IMG/VR virus record: IMGVR_UViG_3300043446_003702 | Span: 62,001 to 126,000 of that record | DNA from: a virus | Strand: one strand, 5' to 3' | DNA length: 64,000 nucleotides | Shown here: positions 37,940-46,662 of the stretch, one piece after another | How positions within the stretch are numbered: the first letter of the stretch is position 1 | How the letters are laid out: every line of letters begins with the position of its first letter | Translations under genes and position numbers: made by a program | The notes under the pieces: generated by a model | Databases searched by the model: none | Told to the model about the DNA's origin: nothing | Seen by the model: only the letters and a program-made list of their open reading frames with translations

Positions 37940-39699
37940 TTCAAATTAAAAATCTTTCTGTTCGAAATTTCATGAGTGTGGGCAATGCCACACAGGGCAT
38001 TGACTTTGACCGTCAAGACCTTACCTTGGTCTTGGGTGAGAATCTAGACCTAGGCGGTGATGGATCACGCAACGGCACAGGCAAGACCACAATCATCAAC
38101 GCCTTGAGTTATGCTCTATATGGGCAAGCATTGTCAAACATTCGCAAAGACAATCTTGTAAACAAAACCAACAGCAAAGGCATGTTGGTAAGTTTGGATT
38201 TCAGTGTCAATGGTAAAAACTACAGAATTGAACGTGGACGCAAGCCCAATGTGTTGCGCTTCTATGTGGACAGTGAAGAACAAAGTGCCAGTGATGATGC
38301 ACAAGGTGACAGCCGAGAAACACAGGATGCCATAGAACGTGTCATGGGCATGAGTCATGACATGTTTCAACACGTTGTGGCCTTGAACACCTACACCTTG
38401 CCGTTTCTCAGTTTGAAAGCCAATGAACAACGCACCATAATTGAACAGTTGCTGGGTATCACACTGCTGAGTGAACGTGCCGATCGTATCAAAGAACTCA
38501 ACAAGGTTACCAAGGATGCCATCACCACAGAAGAATTTAGAATACGTGCTGTGCAAGAAGCCAACCGGCGCATTGAAGAACAGATAGAAAGTCTGCGTAA
38601 GCGACAACGACTTTGGACAGCCAAGCGTGATGAAGATGTTGAAAAACTTGGTCAAGCCATTGCGGACTTAGAACACATTGACATCGACGCCGAAGTGCAG
38701 GCGCACAGAGATTTAGAAACGTTCCATGTCAAACGCAAAGCCATAGATGAAGCCAATCATTGGCTAAGACAGATTGCTGCTGATGATGTCAAACAAAACA
38801 AATTGATAGAAAAACTAAAAAAAGAAATTGAAGCACTAGACAATCATCAGTGCTATGCCTGTGGACAAGATTTACACGACACCAAGCAAGATGAGATACG
38901 TGCCAGCAAGCAGGTCACGCTACAGGAAACTGCACTTCAACTATTGGCCAATGACACGCAACGCCAGGAACATCAAAACACATTGAGTGAACTAGGCGAG
39001 TTAGGCACAGCCCCCACTGTGTTTTACGACAGCCTCGAACAGGCACTGAATCATCGCAACACTGTGGAAACACTGCGCAAGGACTTGACCAGCAGAGCCA
39101 ATGACACTGATCCCTACGCTGAACAGATTGCAGACATGCAAAATCAAGCTCTGCAGTCAGTGGCATATGATGAATTAAACCGTCTCACAAGACTGCAGGA
39201 CCATCAAGAGTTCTTGCTCAAACTACTCACAAGCAAAGATTCGTTTGTACGCAAAAAGATCATTGATCAGAATTTGAGTTACCTCAATGCCAGACTCACA
39301 CACTATTTGGATCGCATTGGATTGCCACATACTGTGAAGTTCCAAAATGACTTGAGTGTAAGCATTGAAGAACTGGGCCGTGAACTGGACTTTGATAACC
39401 TCAGTCGTGGCGAACGCAATCGACTGATACTGAGCATGTCATGGGCATTCCGTGATGTATGGGAAAGTCTGTACAGCCCTATCAATATACTATTCATTGA
39501 TGAAATGATTGACTCAGGCTTGGACACACAGGGTGTGGAAAATGCCTTGGCCTTGCTGAAGAAGATGACTCGTGAACGCAACAAATCAATTTGGCTTGTG
39601 AGTCACCGAGACGAACTCACCAGTCGTGTGGAAAACATACTGAAGGTTGTCAAAGAAAACGGTTTTACCAGTTATAGCACAGATGTTGATATAAAATGA
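37936..39699 (+). CDS. 46: Recombination endonuclease subunit gp46 (SbcC/Rad50-like ATPase)
   Basis: A 587-residue SMC-type ATPase: Walker A at about 43-52 (SRNGTGKTT), long coiled coils on both sides of a zinc hook C306-x-x-C309 (CYACGQ), the ABC signature LSRGERNR near 488 and Walker B ILFIDE near 515. T4 gp46 has 560 residues. It partners with gp47. The ATGA overlap at its end starts the small gene of the unusual downstream cassette, so the cassette is in the same transcript and coupled to a core replication gene. Confidence 0.95.
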   Translation: MIQIKNLSVRNFMSVGNATQGIDFDRQDLTLVLGENLDLGGDGSRNGTGKTTIINALSYALYGQALSNIRKDNLVNKTNSKGMLVSLDFSVNGKNYRIERGRKPNVLRFYVDSEEQSASDDAQGDSRETQDAIERVMGMSHDMFQHVVALNTYTLPFLSLKANEQRTIIEQLLGITLLSERADRIKELNKVTKDAITTEEFRIRAVQEANRRIEEQIESLRKRQRLWTAKRDEDVEKLGQAIADLEHIDIDAEVQAHRDLETFHVKRKAIDEANHWLRQIAADDVKQNKLIEKLKKEIEALDNHQCYACGQDLHDTKQDEIRASKQVTLQETALQLLANDTQRQEHQNTLSELGELGTAPTVFYDSLEQALNHRNTVETLRKDLTSRANDTDPYAEQIADMQNQALQSVAYDELNRLTRLQDHQEFLLKLLTSKDSFVRKKIIDQNLSYLNARLTHYLDRIGLPHTVKFQNDLSVSIEELGRELDFDNLSRGERNRLILSMSWAFRDVWESLYSPINILFIDEMIDSGLDTQGVENALALLKKMTRERNKSIWLVSHRDELTSRVENILKVVKENGFTSYSTDVDIK

Positions 39700-40106
39700 A
39701 TTGCGTTGAGATTGCCAGTTTGACCAATTTGGAATATGTCAAAATCAGCATTAATCAACAGATTGTGCTAGAAACACACAATTGCAAAACATTGAACTGT
39801 AAGATAGTTACATTGCCAGCAACAGTCAATGTAGAATTTCGACCATTAAAAATTCGACCCATAGTAAGATATAACAATTTTATGTTGAATTATTGGTTGG
39901 CTGGCATACAGTTATTTGATCACCAACTTGAATTTACCATTACAGAAACGTTTTTTCAAGACTACAAGAATAAAAATATACAAGGACGGATTGACTCTCT
40001 CACTGAGTCTCAAAAAAAACTAGATCACTATTGGGATAAATATGTTGGCATTGACAATTTACACCCAGAAATAGTTCAAAAAATCAAAAGTCTTATCAGC
40101 AAATGA
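39696..40106 (+). CDS. Small beta-rich protein heading the radical SAM cassette
   Basis: A 136-residue protein with ATGA overlaps with gp46 and with the first B12/radical SAM gene. The first 80 residues are strand-rich (EYVKISINQQIVLETHN, VNVEFRPLKIRPIVRY, HQLEFTITET) and the rest is helical and charged. In size, strand pattern and position next to a radical SAM gene it resembles the two small proteins at 43110-43667 and 44670-45155, and may be a distant third member; the identity is too low to be sure by eye. It could be a substrate carrier or specificity subunit. Function unknown. The DNA appears more AT-rich than gp46. Confidence 0.7.
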   Translation: MNCVEIASLTNLEYVKISINQQIVLETHNCKTLNCKIVTLPATVNVEFRPLKIRPIVRYNNFMLNYWLAGIQLFDHQLEFTITETFFQDYKNKNIQGRIDSLTESQKKLDHYWDKYVGIDNLHPEIVQKIKSLISK

Positions 40107-41635
40107 AAAATGTTGTATTTGTCGCCTTGCCCAAAATAGAAATAACATATCCTTCGGGAGCTATTGCTATTTTGTCAAGTGTGGCCAAAGCAAACCATTA
40201 TGAATCTGTTGTCTATGATTATAATTTAGATTTACATACATTGTTAACTGCCACAGAGTGGAATGAACTAGAACTGTGGAATACATTTGCGACATCTAGT
40301 ATTTCTACAGAACTTGAACACAAAATACATCAAATTTTTATAACAAATTTAAAAAAATGTATAAACCCACAGACAGAATACGTTTGTTTTTGTGTGTTCA
40401 GCTATTTTAGCAATCAGATTGCTCTTAAAGTTCTTAATTGGTACAAACACTTCAGCAACATACCTTCAATAGTAGGTGGCGCAGGAATATCAACTGATGC
40501 TAGTGCCACTAATAAAGAAATTTTTGGTAATCTATTGGTGCGTAACCAATTAGCCACTTATGTTGTTTTTGGCGAAGGCGAACTGTCATTTGACAGTATA
40601 CTAAAAAAACAATTTGACTTTCCAGGAATTAATGTGAACAATCCTCAACAGATTGAAGACCTCAGTGTATTACCTATTCCCACCTATGAGTACTTTGATA
40701 TGGCAAGATATCAAAATCAAAAAATATTGATCACAGGCAGCCGGGGTTGTGTAAGAAACTGCACCTTTTGTGACATTGAGTTGACTTGGCCAAAATTTAG
40801 ATATCGAAAAGCTGAACACATAGTTGAGGAAATAAAACAACATTTTTACGAGTACGGCATTACTGAATTTGAATTTACCGACAGCTTGATCAATGGCAGT
40901 ATGAGCAATTTCAATCGTTTTAATGAATTGTTGTACGAAGCAAAACAAAAAGATCCTGCATTGGAAACAATCAAATATCAAGGACAATTTATCTGTAGAC
41001 CCAGTGGATCTAACCAAGACAAGTCTTATGAACTCATGCACCTTGCAGGCTGTAATATGTTGATCACTGGCATTGAAAGTTTTAGTGAGAATGTTCGCAA
41101 TCACATGCGTAAAAAATTCAACAACAGCGATATTGATTACCACTTTGAACAATGCGCACGTTGGGGGATCCCCAACGTGCTTTTGATGATTGTTGGATAT
41201 CCAACTGAAACTGAACAAGATCACCTAGACAATATCAATGCCTTAAAAAAATACAAACCATTTGTGGACATGGGGACAATTTTTATGGTGCGTTGGGGAT
41301 TGACCATGCATCTTTACGAGCATACTCCCATCATGAACATGGTTAATGAATTAGGTATTAATTTCAGCAACGATATAAAATTTGACAGCGTTTACAGTTG
41401 GACGTCGGACAAAAATCCAACAAACACCTTGCAAGAACGCATACGTCGAAGATTAGAAATACACGAACTGTGTGTGGAATTGGGTTACCCTATGCCAAGA
41501 GTGTTGGAAGAATTACTGGTGTTGGTTAATTTGGCGGAAAAAAGTCGGGAACTAAAGAAAAAAACAATTTTTACACTAGAATTAGAGACACCATCTAGTG
41601 TGCCTGCTAATTTTAAAACAAACGCATATACCTAA
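40103..41635 (+). CDS. Cobalamin-binding-type radical SAM enzyme, copy 1
   Basis: A 510-residue protein with the architecture of B12-dependent radical SAM enzymes. Residues 1-165 form a Rossmann-like N-terminal domain (VVFVALPKIEITYPSGA, VGGAG near 124-128, YVVFGEGE near 153-160), the latter being typical of the family. The radical SAM motif is C216-x3-C220-x2-C223 (GSRGCVRNCTFCDI). After it come FTDSLINGSMSNF, ITGIESFSENVR and LLMIVGYPTETEQD, standard core segments. The DxHxxG cobalamin ligand motif is absent, as in most of this class. Possible chemistries are methylation at unactivated carbons or ring rearrangement; the substrate is unknown. Paralogue of the next gene, from which it is separated by no bases. 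Confidence 0.85.
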   Translation: MKNVVFVALPKIEITYPSGAIAILSSVAKANHYESVVYDYNLDLHTLLTATEWNELELWNTFATSSISTELEHKIHQIFITNLKKCINPQTEYVCFCVFSYFSNQIALKVLNWYKHFSNIPSIVGGAGISTDASATNKEIFGNLLVRNQLATYVVFGEGELSFDSILKKQFDFPGINVNNPQQIEDLSVLPIPTYEYFDMARYQNQKILITGSRGCVRNCTFCDIELTWPKFRYRKAEHIVEEIKQHFYEYGITEFEFTDSLINGSMSNFNRFNELLYEAKQKDPALETIKYQGQFICRPSGSNQDKSYELMHLAGCNMLITGIESFSENVRNHMRKKFNNSDIDYHFEQCARWGIPNVLLMIVGYPTETEQDHLDNINALKKYKPFVDMGTIFMVRWGLTMHLYEHTPIMNMVNELGINFSNDIKFDSVYSWTSDKNPTNTLQERIRRRLEIHELCVELGYPMPRVLEELLVLVNLAEKSRELKKKTIFTLELETPSSVPANFKTNAYT

Positions 41636-43120
41636 ATGGACGCAGTTATTGTCAATATTCCTAGAATGGCTCCTAGTAGGCCCAGTGCGGGCACTGCCTT
41701 GATCAAAAGTTTGTTGAATAATATCAATGTATCAAATAAATTACTGGATATAAACATTGATTTCTTTAATTGTTTTGCTGAGCAATACGGCGCAGAACAG
41801 TTTCAAGAACTTGATAGATACTTGTACAACGACGACATTGTGTTGTCTGCTGCCACAAATCAAAGTTATCAAAATTTTTTGGAGTATTGGATCAAAAACA
41901 TTGTTGAGCTAGACCCCAAATGGATTTTGATTAGTATTTTTACATGGCAATGTCAAAACTTTGCTCGAGACTTTATTAGTAAACTGAGAACATATACCAC
42001 TGCCAAGATTGTGATAGGCGGGCAAGGCATGATCAAAAGTGAGAACACCAGCTTCAATGAAAATCCTTATTTTGCCAAAGAACTTTTGACCGCTGGTGTA
42101 ATAGATTATTACATACAAGGTGAAGCAGAAAAAGCGTTGCCCGAATTGTTACGTGGTAATGATACTTTCCCTGGCATCAACTCAGATATATTTGCCGAAC
42201 GCAGTGAAATGAGTACAGTCCCTGCATACGATTTTTCTGACCATGATATTACTGCATACCACAGTGGCTATTCAGATGGACAATTGCCACTAGAAAGCAG
42301 CCGTGGTTGCGTAAGATCTTGTTCGTTCTGTGATTGGCCTGTGTATGCCGGGGGCTTCCGCAGCAAGCCTGGAGATCAGTTGTTTGAAGAATGTATAGGC
42401 TATTATTACCAACATGGCACAACCAACTATTATTTCAACGACAGTTTGATCAATGGCAATTTGACAGACTTTAGACAATTCAATCATAGATTAGTTGAGT
42501 ATTACAAACAAAACAACTTGCCAGATCGCACAATCAAATACAGTGGCTGTTACATTGTTCGCAAGCCCAATCAATGGCGCGAGGAAGATTGGGAGTTGAT
42601 TGGTCGTGCAGGGGCGGATATATTGTTAATTGGGGTGGAAACAGGATCAGACCGTGTGCGTAAAGAAATGAAAAAAGGTTTCAACGCTGATGATTTAGAC
42701 TTTACTGTGCAGATGGCCAGTCGTTACAAAGTAAAATTGTATTTTTTAATGATTGTGGGCTGGCCTAGTGAAACTAGAGAAGAGTTTGATGAAACCTTGG
42801 ATTTATTGCGAAGATATCAACGCTATGTTGCTGACGGAACATTAATGGGCATAAACTTTGGTACTAGTCTTACCATAGGCGAAGGCACACCTATCTATAA
42901 AAATCCGGAAAAATTCAATGTTGTGGGAGTAAATGGTAAACGGCCCAACGATGTGTTTTGGATGCATCAACACAACCCTGCCCTCACGTACAAAGAACGT
43001 GTGCTACGCAGAATTGAGGCACAGGAACTGGCCATCAGCTTGGGCTACACATTCTGGAAAGGTGATGATCAGTTGAACTTTATTCGCAACAAATACGAAA
43101 GAATCTTGAATGAAAATTGA
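41636..43120 (+). CDS. Cobalamin-binding-type radical SAM enzyme, copy 2
   Basis: A 494-residue paralogue of the previous protein in the same domain order: N-terminal Rossmann-like domain (AVIVNIPRMAPSRPSAG, IVIGGQG near 125-131, YYIQGEAEKALPEL near 158-171), cluster motif C225-x3-C229-x2-C232 (SSRGCVRSCSFCDW), FNDSLINGNLTDF, LIGVETGSDRVRKEMKKGF and FLMIVGWPSETREEF. Both copies share the DSLING segment, indicating a common origin, but they are far from identical, so this is an old duplication. TAAATG joins it to copy 1, and its end overlaps the next gene by 11 bases. The two might act in sequence or as a heterodimer. Substrate unknown. Confidence 0.85.
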   Translation: MDAVIVNIPRMAPSRPSAGTALIKSLLNNINVSNKLLDINIDFFNCFAEQYGAEQFQELDRYLYNDDIVLSAATNQSYQNFLEYWIKNIVELDPKWILISIFTWQCQNFARDFISKLRTYTTAKIVIGGQGMIKSENTSFNENPYFAKELLTAGVIDYYIQGEAEKALPELLRGNDTFPGINSDIFAERSEMSTVPAYDFSDHDITAYHSGYSDGQLPLESSRGCVRSCSFCDWPVYAGGFRSKPGDQLFEECIGYYYQHGTTNYYFNDSLINGNLTDFRQFNHRLVEYYKQNNLPDRTIKYSGCYIVRKPNQWREEDWELIGRAGADILLIGVETGSDRVRKEMKKGFNADDLDFTVQMASRYKVKLYFLMIVGWPSETREEFDETLDLLRRYQRYVADGTLMGINFGTSLTIGEGTPIYKNPEKFNVVGVNGKRPNDVFWMHQHNPALTYKERVLRRIEAQELAISLGYTFWKGDDQLNFIRNKYERILNEN

Positions 43121-43667
43121 AATTTTGTTGCAGTGCGAAACACGACTGGGTGCACCAATGATACGTTGTACCATAGACGAAGGTGCGCCATTTTTTGACG
43201 GTCCAGCACAGGAACACATCTCAGCCACACTAGGTGTAGCACCAGGATTTCATGAACTGGTGATTAGTCATTATAACAAACAAGATCATGATCATGTGTT
43301 GGACAATAATGGGTGCATCATCATAGACAAGCATGTTGAAATCCTAGCTATTAGTATAGACAACCTTGAGTTCAGCATGGATGAACTAAGGCAAGCACAT
43401 TTTTATCCTGTGTACCAATCTGTTTATTATCAACAGCAGTTGGACCAAGGCCATAAGTTGCCTCCCAGTATTTCTCCAAATTTGTACTTGGGACACAATG
43501 GTATTTGGAAGTTGAACTTTCACACACCGTTTGTGGAATATATTATACAAAAACGTAAAAATTTGGCCATGAACTTGGACAACACTATTTTTCAAAGTGA
43601 TACTGAGTTGTTACGCCAAACCAAAGACTGGATACAGGCACAACCGGACATTGTATGGAACATATAG
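43110..43667 (+). CDS. Small beta-rich partner protein, copy 1
   Basis: A 185-residue soluble protein (MKIEILLQCETRLGAPMIRC...) with no known domain that I recognise. Its layout is paralleled by 44670-45155: an N-terminal strand pair with (A/L)PMI, then HELVISHYNKQDHDHVLDNN(G) here against ISIQHYGKDPTTDTVVENG there, a V/CEL-like strand, and LGHNGIWKLNFHTPFVEYII against FGKNGTWRIAFELPVLQWIL. So the two are paralogues. Each lies directly before, and overlaps, a PLP-enzyme gene. The H-Y-x-K-D and Tyr/Trp/Gly features look like a small jelly-roll or immunoglobulin-like sandwich. A carrier, scaffold or partner subunit for the PLP enzyme is the simplest guess. Confidence 0.75.
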   Translation: MKIEILLQCETRLGAPMIRCTIDEGAPFFDGPAQEHISATLGVAPGFHELVISHYNKQDHDHVLDNNGCIIIDKHVEILAISIDNLEFSMDELRQAHFYPVYQSVYYQQQLDQGHKLPPSISPNLYLGHNGIWKLNFHTPFVEYIIQKRKNLAMNLDNTIFQSDTELLRQTKDWIQAQPDIVWNI

Positions 43668-44692
43668 GCAGACAGTTTGCCATGGCCATGGCCTTAGCAC
43701 AAAATCCCCATGCTGATTTTTGGGCAGTGAGATCTGCCATCAACGGATATTACATTGGCAGCAGGGTGGATCAGGATCCTGTTGTAGAAACATTGTTGAA
43801 TACAACTATTCGCATAGAAGATGTGGTTCGTGCTGCCAACAGCAATGATCAACTTATACAATTAGAGCAGCGGTTTGCCAGCTGGATATTGAGTCACCAA
43901 ACCAATACTATCACAGGACTGGAACAATACGAACCTGACTACAGTGAAGGCAGTACACAGGCCTTTGACAGTTTTTACTTTAGACACAGACACCGACGCT
44001 TTCGTTGCTTTGTAGGCGAATACTTTTATCACCCAAAAACTTGGATTAGCACCGGTGCTGATTGGAGTTTTATCACTGACAGAGATCCGCTTGGTTCTGG
44101 AGATGCACTGGTATTAAGTGTGCCATTTTGTGACACAGTTGGCGTAGTTGATAATTACGCTCAACTCATGCAGTGGTGCCAAGCAATGAATATTCCAGTG
44201 CTGTTGGACTTGTGCTATTGGCCTATTAGTCATGACTTACATGTTGATTTGTGTTACAATTGCATAGACACTGTGGCGTTTAGTCTCAGCAAAGCCTGGC
44301 CTGTGGGCACTGCCCGAATAGGCATGCGATACACCCGATCAGACACATTTGATGGACAGAAACTGCATCACAGCATGGGATATAACAACAATGTAGGTGC
44401 CATGATAGGCAACGTATTGTTAGATAATTTTGCTCCAGACTGGATTTATACCACTCGCCAAAGTAAATACAAAACTGTATGTAAAGTACTGAACTTACAG
44501 CCTACCCATAGTGTGAACTTTGGCATTGGTGACTCTTCTTGGGATCGCTACAATCGTAGAGAATTGTTAAAATCTTATCAATTAGACTTTGATCCCAATT
44601 TGTTCGTAAATCGTATTTGTGTGAACCGAGTGTATCAACACTGGGATTTGTTTAGGACTTTTTGTCGCCATGAACTTGACATTGAAATTTAA
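43655..44692 (+). CDS. PLP-dependent aminotransferase-like enzyme, copy 1
   Basis: A 345-residue protein with a fold-type I PLP-enzyme pattern. The Asp that would pair with the pyridine nitrogen is D185 in VLLDLCYWP, the Schiff-base Lys is K213 in FSLSKAWPVGTARIG, and R221 follows in the phosphate/cofactor loop. An upstream YSEGSTQAFDSFYFRHRHRR region could be the phosphate-binding Gly/Ser/Thr turn. I see no close match to the DegT sugar aminotransferases or to class III enzymes. It overlaps its small partner gene by 13 bases. Probably transaminates or decarboxylates an amino compound; the substrate is unknown. Confidence 0.65.
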   Translation: MEHIGRQFAMAMALAQNPHADFWAVRSAINGYYIGSRVDQDPVVETLLNTTIRIEDVVRAANSNDQLIQLEQRFASWILSHQTNTITGLEQYEPDYSEGSTQAFDSFYFRHRHRRFRCFVGEYFYHPKTWISTGADWSFITDRDPLGSGDALVLSVPFCDTVGVVDNYAQLMQWCQAMNIPVLLDLCYWPISHDLHVDLCYNCIDTVAFSLSKAWPVGTARIGMRYTRSDTFDGQKLHHSMGYNNNVGAMIGNVLLDNFAPDWIYTTRQSKYKTVCKVLNLQPTHSVNFGIGDSSWDRYNRRELLKSYQLDFDPNLFVNRICVNRVYQHWDLFRTFCRHELDIEI

Positions 44693-45155
44693 AAATATAC
44701 AACCCTGCAACGGTCTACCCATGATTCACATTGTGATCAACGATGCCTTGGTATTTGAAAACTCTGTGCGTCCGGAGATCAACATACAATGCCATCCTGT
44801 AGACAACAAGATCAACTTGAGCATCCAGCACTACGGCAAAGACCCTACAACAGATACCGTGGTTGAGAATGGTGTGATTGTGCAAGACCGCAGTTGTGAA
44901 CTTGATAGCATTGAAGTAGACGGCTATGACCTACAAGAGTTGAAATGGTTGAGTACATATCACTGTGATGATGGCGCAGTTTTAGACAAGTGTCTGTTCT
45001 TTGGTAAAAATGGTACATGGCGGATTGCATTTGAATTGCCAGTATTGCAGTGGATACTGCGAACCAGGCACAACATCAATGGCAATGATCCCAACTGGTC
45101 TGAAGATTATGAAAGTTATGTGAGAGCATGCAGACTGCTGAACAAATCAATCTAA
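44670..45155 (+). CDS. Small beta-rich partner protein, copy 2
   Basis: A 161-residue paralogue of the 43110-43667 protein (see the shared HY-x-K-D, VENG/DNNG and F/LGxNGxW segments). It is shorter by about 24 residues, mostly lost before the NGxW segment and at the C-terminus. It overlaps the preceding PLP-enzyme gene by 23 bases and the following one by 28 bases. The exact repetition of the order small-PLP-small-PLP shows that a two-gene unit was duplicated. No enzymatic motif is seen; soluble, cytoplasmic. Confidence 0.75.
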   Translation: MNLTLKFKNIQPCNGLPMIHIVINDALVFENSVRPEINIQCHPVDNKINLSIQHYGKDPTTDTVVENGVIVQDRSCELDSIEVDGYDLQELKWLSTYHCDDGAVLDKCLFFGKNGTWRIAFELPVLQWILRTRHNINGNDPNWSEDYESYVRACRLLNKSI

Positions 45156-46189
45156 TACAACAAATCAGTTGGGCACTGGCCAAGGCCAGTGCCGAAGACT
45201 GCTTGGACACGCCTGGCGAGTTTGTGTGGGCCTATCCACAGAACTCGCAATTCTGGGAAGTACGAGCACGTAGCCATAGCATATTCAGTAGTGGCAATGC
45301 TATCAAAGACCAAATCGTTATCGATTTTGTCAACCATTTGAGTTTGAGTGAGCACCTTAGAGACTGCTGGATTGTCAACAAGTTTCAAGAAGCATTTCCT
45401 GCATGGATTGCTGCTGGCACTCGATACCGATTACATAACTTGGATCAGTTCCGGTATGTGGGCTTTTCACAAGGCACACAGGAATCATTTCTTAACTGGT
45501 ACATGATGCACAAGGACCAGCGACTGCGAGTGTTTCGTGGCGACTACTGGTGGCACATGGAGATCTGGCAAAAGGCCGGGTTCAACTGGCGGTACATCGA
45601 CGATGATTTTGATATCAAACCTGGCGATGCTTGTATATGCAGTCTGCCGTTTGCACTCACAGGTCAAGAACATGAACGCTTCAAGTGGTTGGTAGAACAG
45701 TGTGACCGCCAAGGTGTGGACCTGTTGGTGGACTTTATCTACTTGCCCAACAGCAACAATGTTGTGGACATTGACTTGAGTGCAGACTGTATCAAAGAAA
45801 TAACATTCAGTCTCAGCAAAACATTTCCTGTGCAAACAGCCAAGATTGCTGTGCGCATGCTAAAACACAAACCCAGCGATCCCATGCAGATGAGCAACGA
45901 TGAAAACATTTGCAACCGTTTGAGTAGCGGATTAGCATTGAGTCTAATACAGCAGTTCCCTGTGGACTACATGGTGAACAAATATCTAGATCAACAGACA
46001 TATTGGTGTGAACGCTTGGGATTACGACCCACCGGCGTTGTACATTTTGGACTGGGTGAAAACTATACTGCCACAGGCAGACAGCAAGAATTGAACTATC
46101 TAAGCAAATATAACGAGCAACAAAATCGCTATAATCTGGGCATGCTCTTTGAAAATCAAAATTTCCTGAAAAAACTTCAATTATACTAA
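45128..46189 (+). CDS. PLP-dependent aminotransferase-like enzyme, copy 2
   Basis: A 353-residue paralogue of the 43655-44692 protein. Catalytic features are kept: D202 in LLVDFIYLP and K231 in FSLSKTFPVQTAKIA; the basic residue after the Lys is K239 instead of Arg. Shared segments include FSQGTQESFLNWY (against YSEGSTQAFDSFY), RGDYWWH (against VGEYFYH) and VHFGLGE (against VNFGIGD). Because both copies keep the cofactor residues, both are probably active, perhaps on different substrates or as a heterodimer. It is the last gene of the cassette; a 44-base gap precedes the GIY-YIG gene. Confidence 0.65.
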   Translation: MQTAEQINLIQQISWALAKASAEDCLDTPGEFVWAYPQNSQFWEVRARSHSIFSSGNAIKDQIVIDFVNHLSLSEHLRDCWIVNKFQEAFPAWIAAGTRYRLHNLDQFRYVGFSQGTQESFLNWYMMHKDQRLRVFRGDYWWHMEIWQKAGFNWRYIDDDFDIKPGDACICSLPFALTGQEHERFKWLVEQCDRQGVDLLVDFIYLPNSNNVVDIDLSADCIKEITFSLSKTFPVQTAKIAVRMLKHKPSDPMQMSNDENICNRLSSGLALSLIQQFPVDYMVNKYLDQQTYWCERLGLRPTGVVHFGLGENYTATGRQQELNYLSKYNEQQNRYNLGMLFENQNFLKKLQLY

Positions 46190-46233
46190 AGGCAACATAA
46201 CTACAGCACGAAAGGCAGATCCCGCTCAAGCAC

Positions 46234-46662
46234 ATGACATGGTTATATCAAGACACCCCAGTTGAGACTTTACCTGAAGAATGTGTGGGTTTTGTTTATC
46301 AAATCACAAATAATCTATCTGGACGCAAGTACATAGGCAAAAAATTAGCAAAATTCAGTAAGACAACGTACAAGACAGTAAAACAAAAGAACGGCACAAA
46401 AAAGCGGAAGAAGATACGAACCAAAGTCGATTCAGACTGGCGTGAGTACTACGGGTCAAGCCCAGAATTAACCGCAGACGTAATCAAACTAGGCATCGAA
46501 AACTTCACCAGAGAGATACTCTTCTATTGCAAATCAAAGTCTGAATGTAGTTACATTGAGGCACGAGAACAGTTTGCACGTCGAGTATTGGAATCAGCAG
46601 ATTATTACAACGGCCATATACAAGTACGTGTACATGGCTCACATATCAAAGACAAAATTTAA
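46234..46662 (+). CDS. GIY-YIG family endonuclease (SegE-like)
   Basis: A 142-residue protein with G19-F-V-Y22 and Y33-I-G35 (GFVYQITNNLSGRKYIGKK), the two strands that define the GIY-YIG nuclease core, a following DWREYYGSS segment with the conserved Arg/Tyr, an ENFTREILFYCKS strand and a Glu in CSYIEAREQ that would bind the metal. This order is that of T4 Seg-type free-standing homing nucleases and similar phage proteins. No DNA-binding C-terminal extension is visible. Such genes are often mobile; this one sits between the radical SAM/PLP cassette and a structured RNA, and could have helped move either. Confidence 0.85.
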   Translation: MTWLYQDTPVETLPEECVGFVYQITNNLSGRKYIGKKLAKFSKTTYKTVKQKNGTKKRKKIRTKVDSDWREYYGSSPELTADVIKLGIENFTREILFYCKSKSECSYIEAREQFARRVLESADYYNGHIQVRVHGSHIKDKI

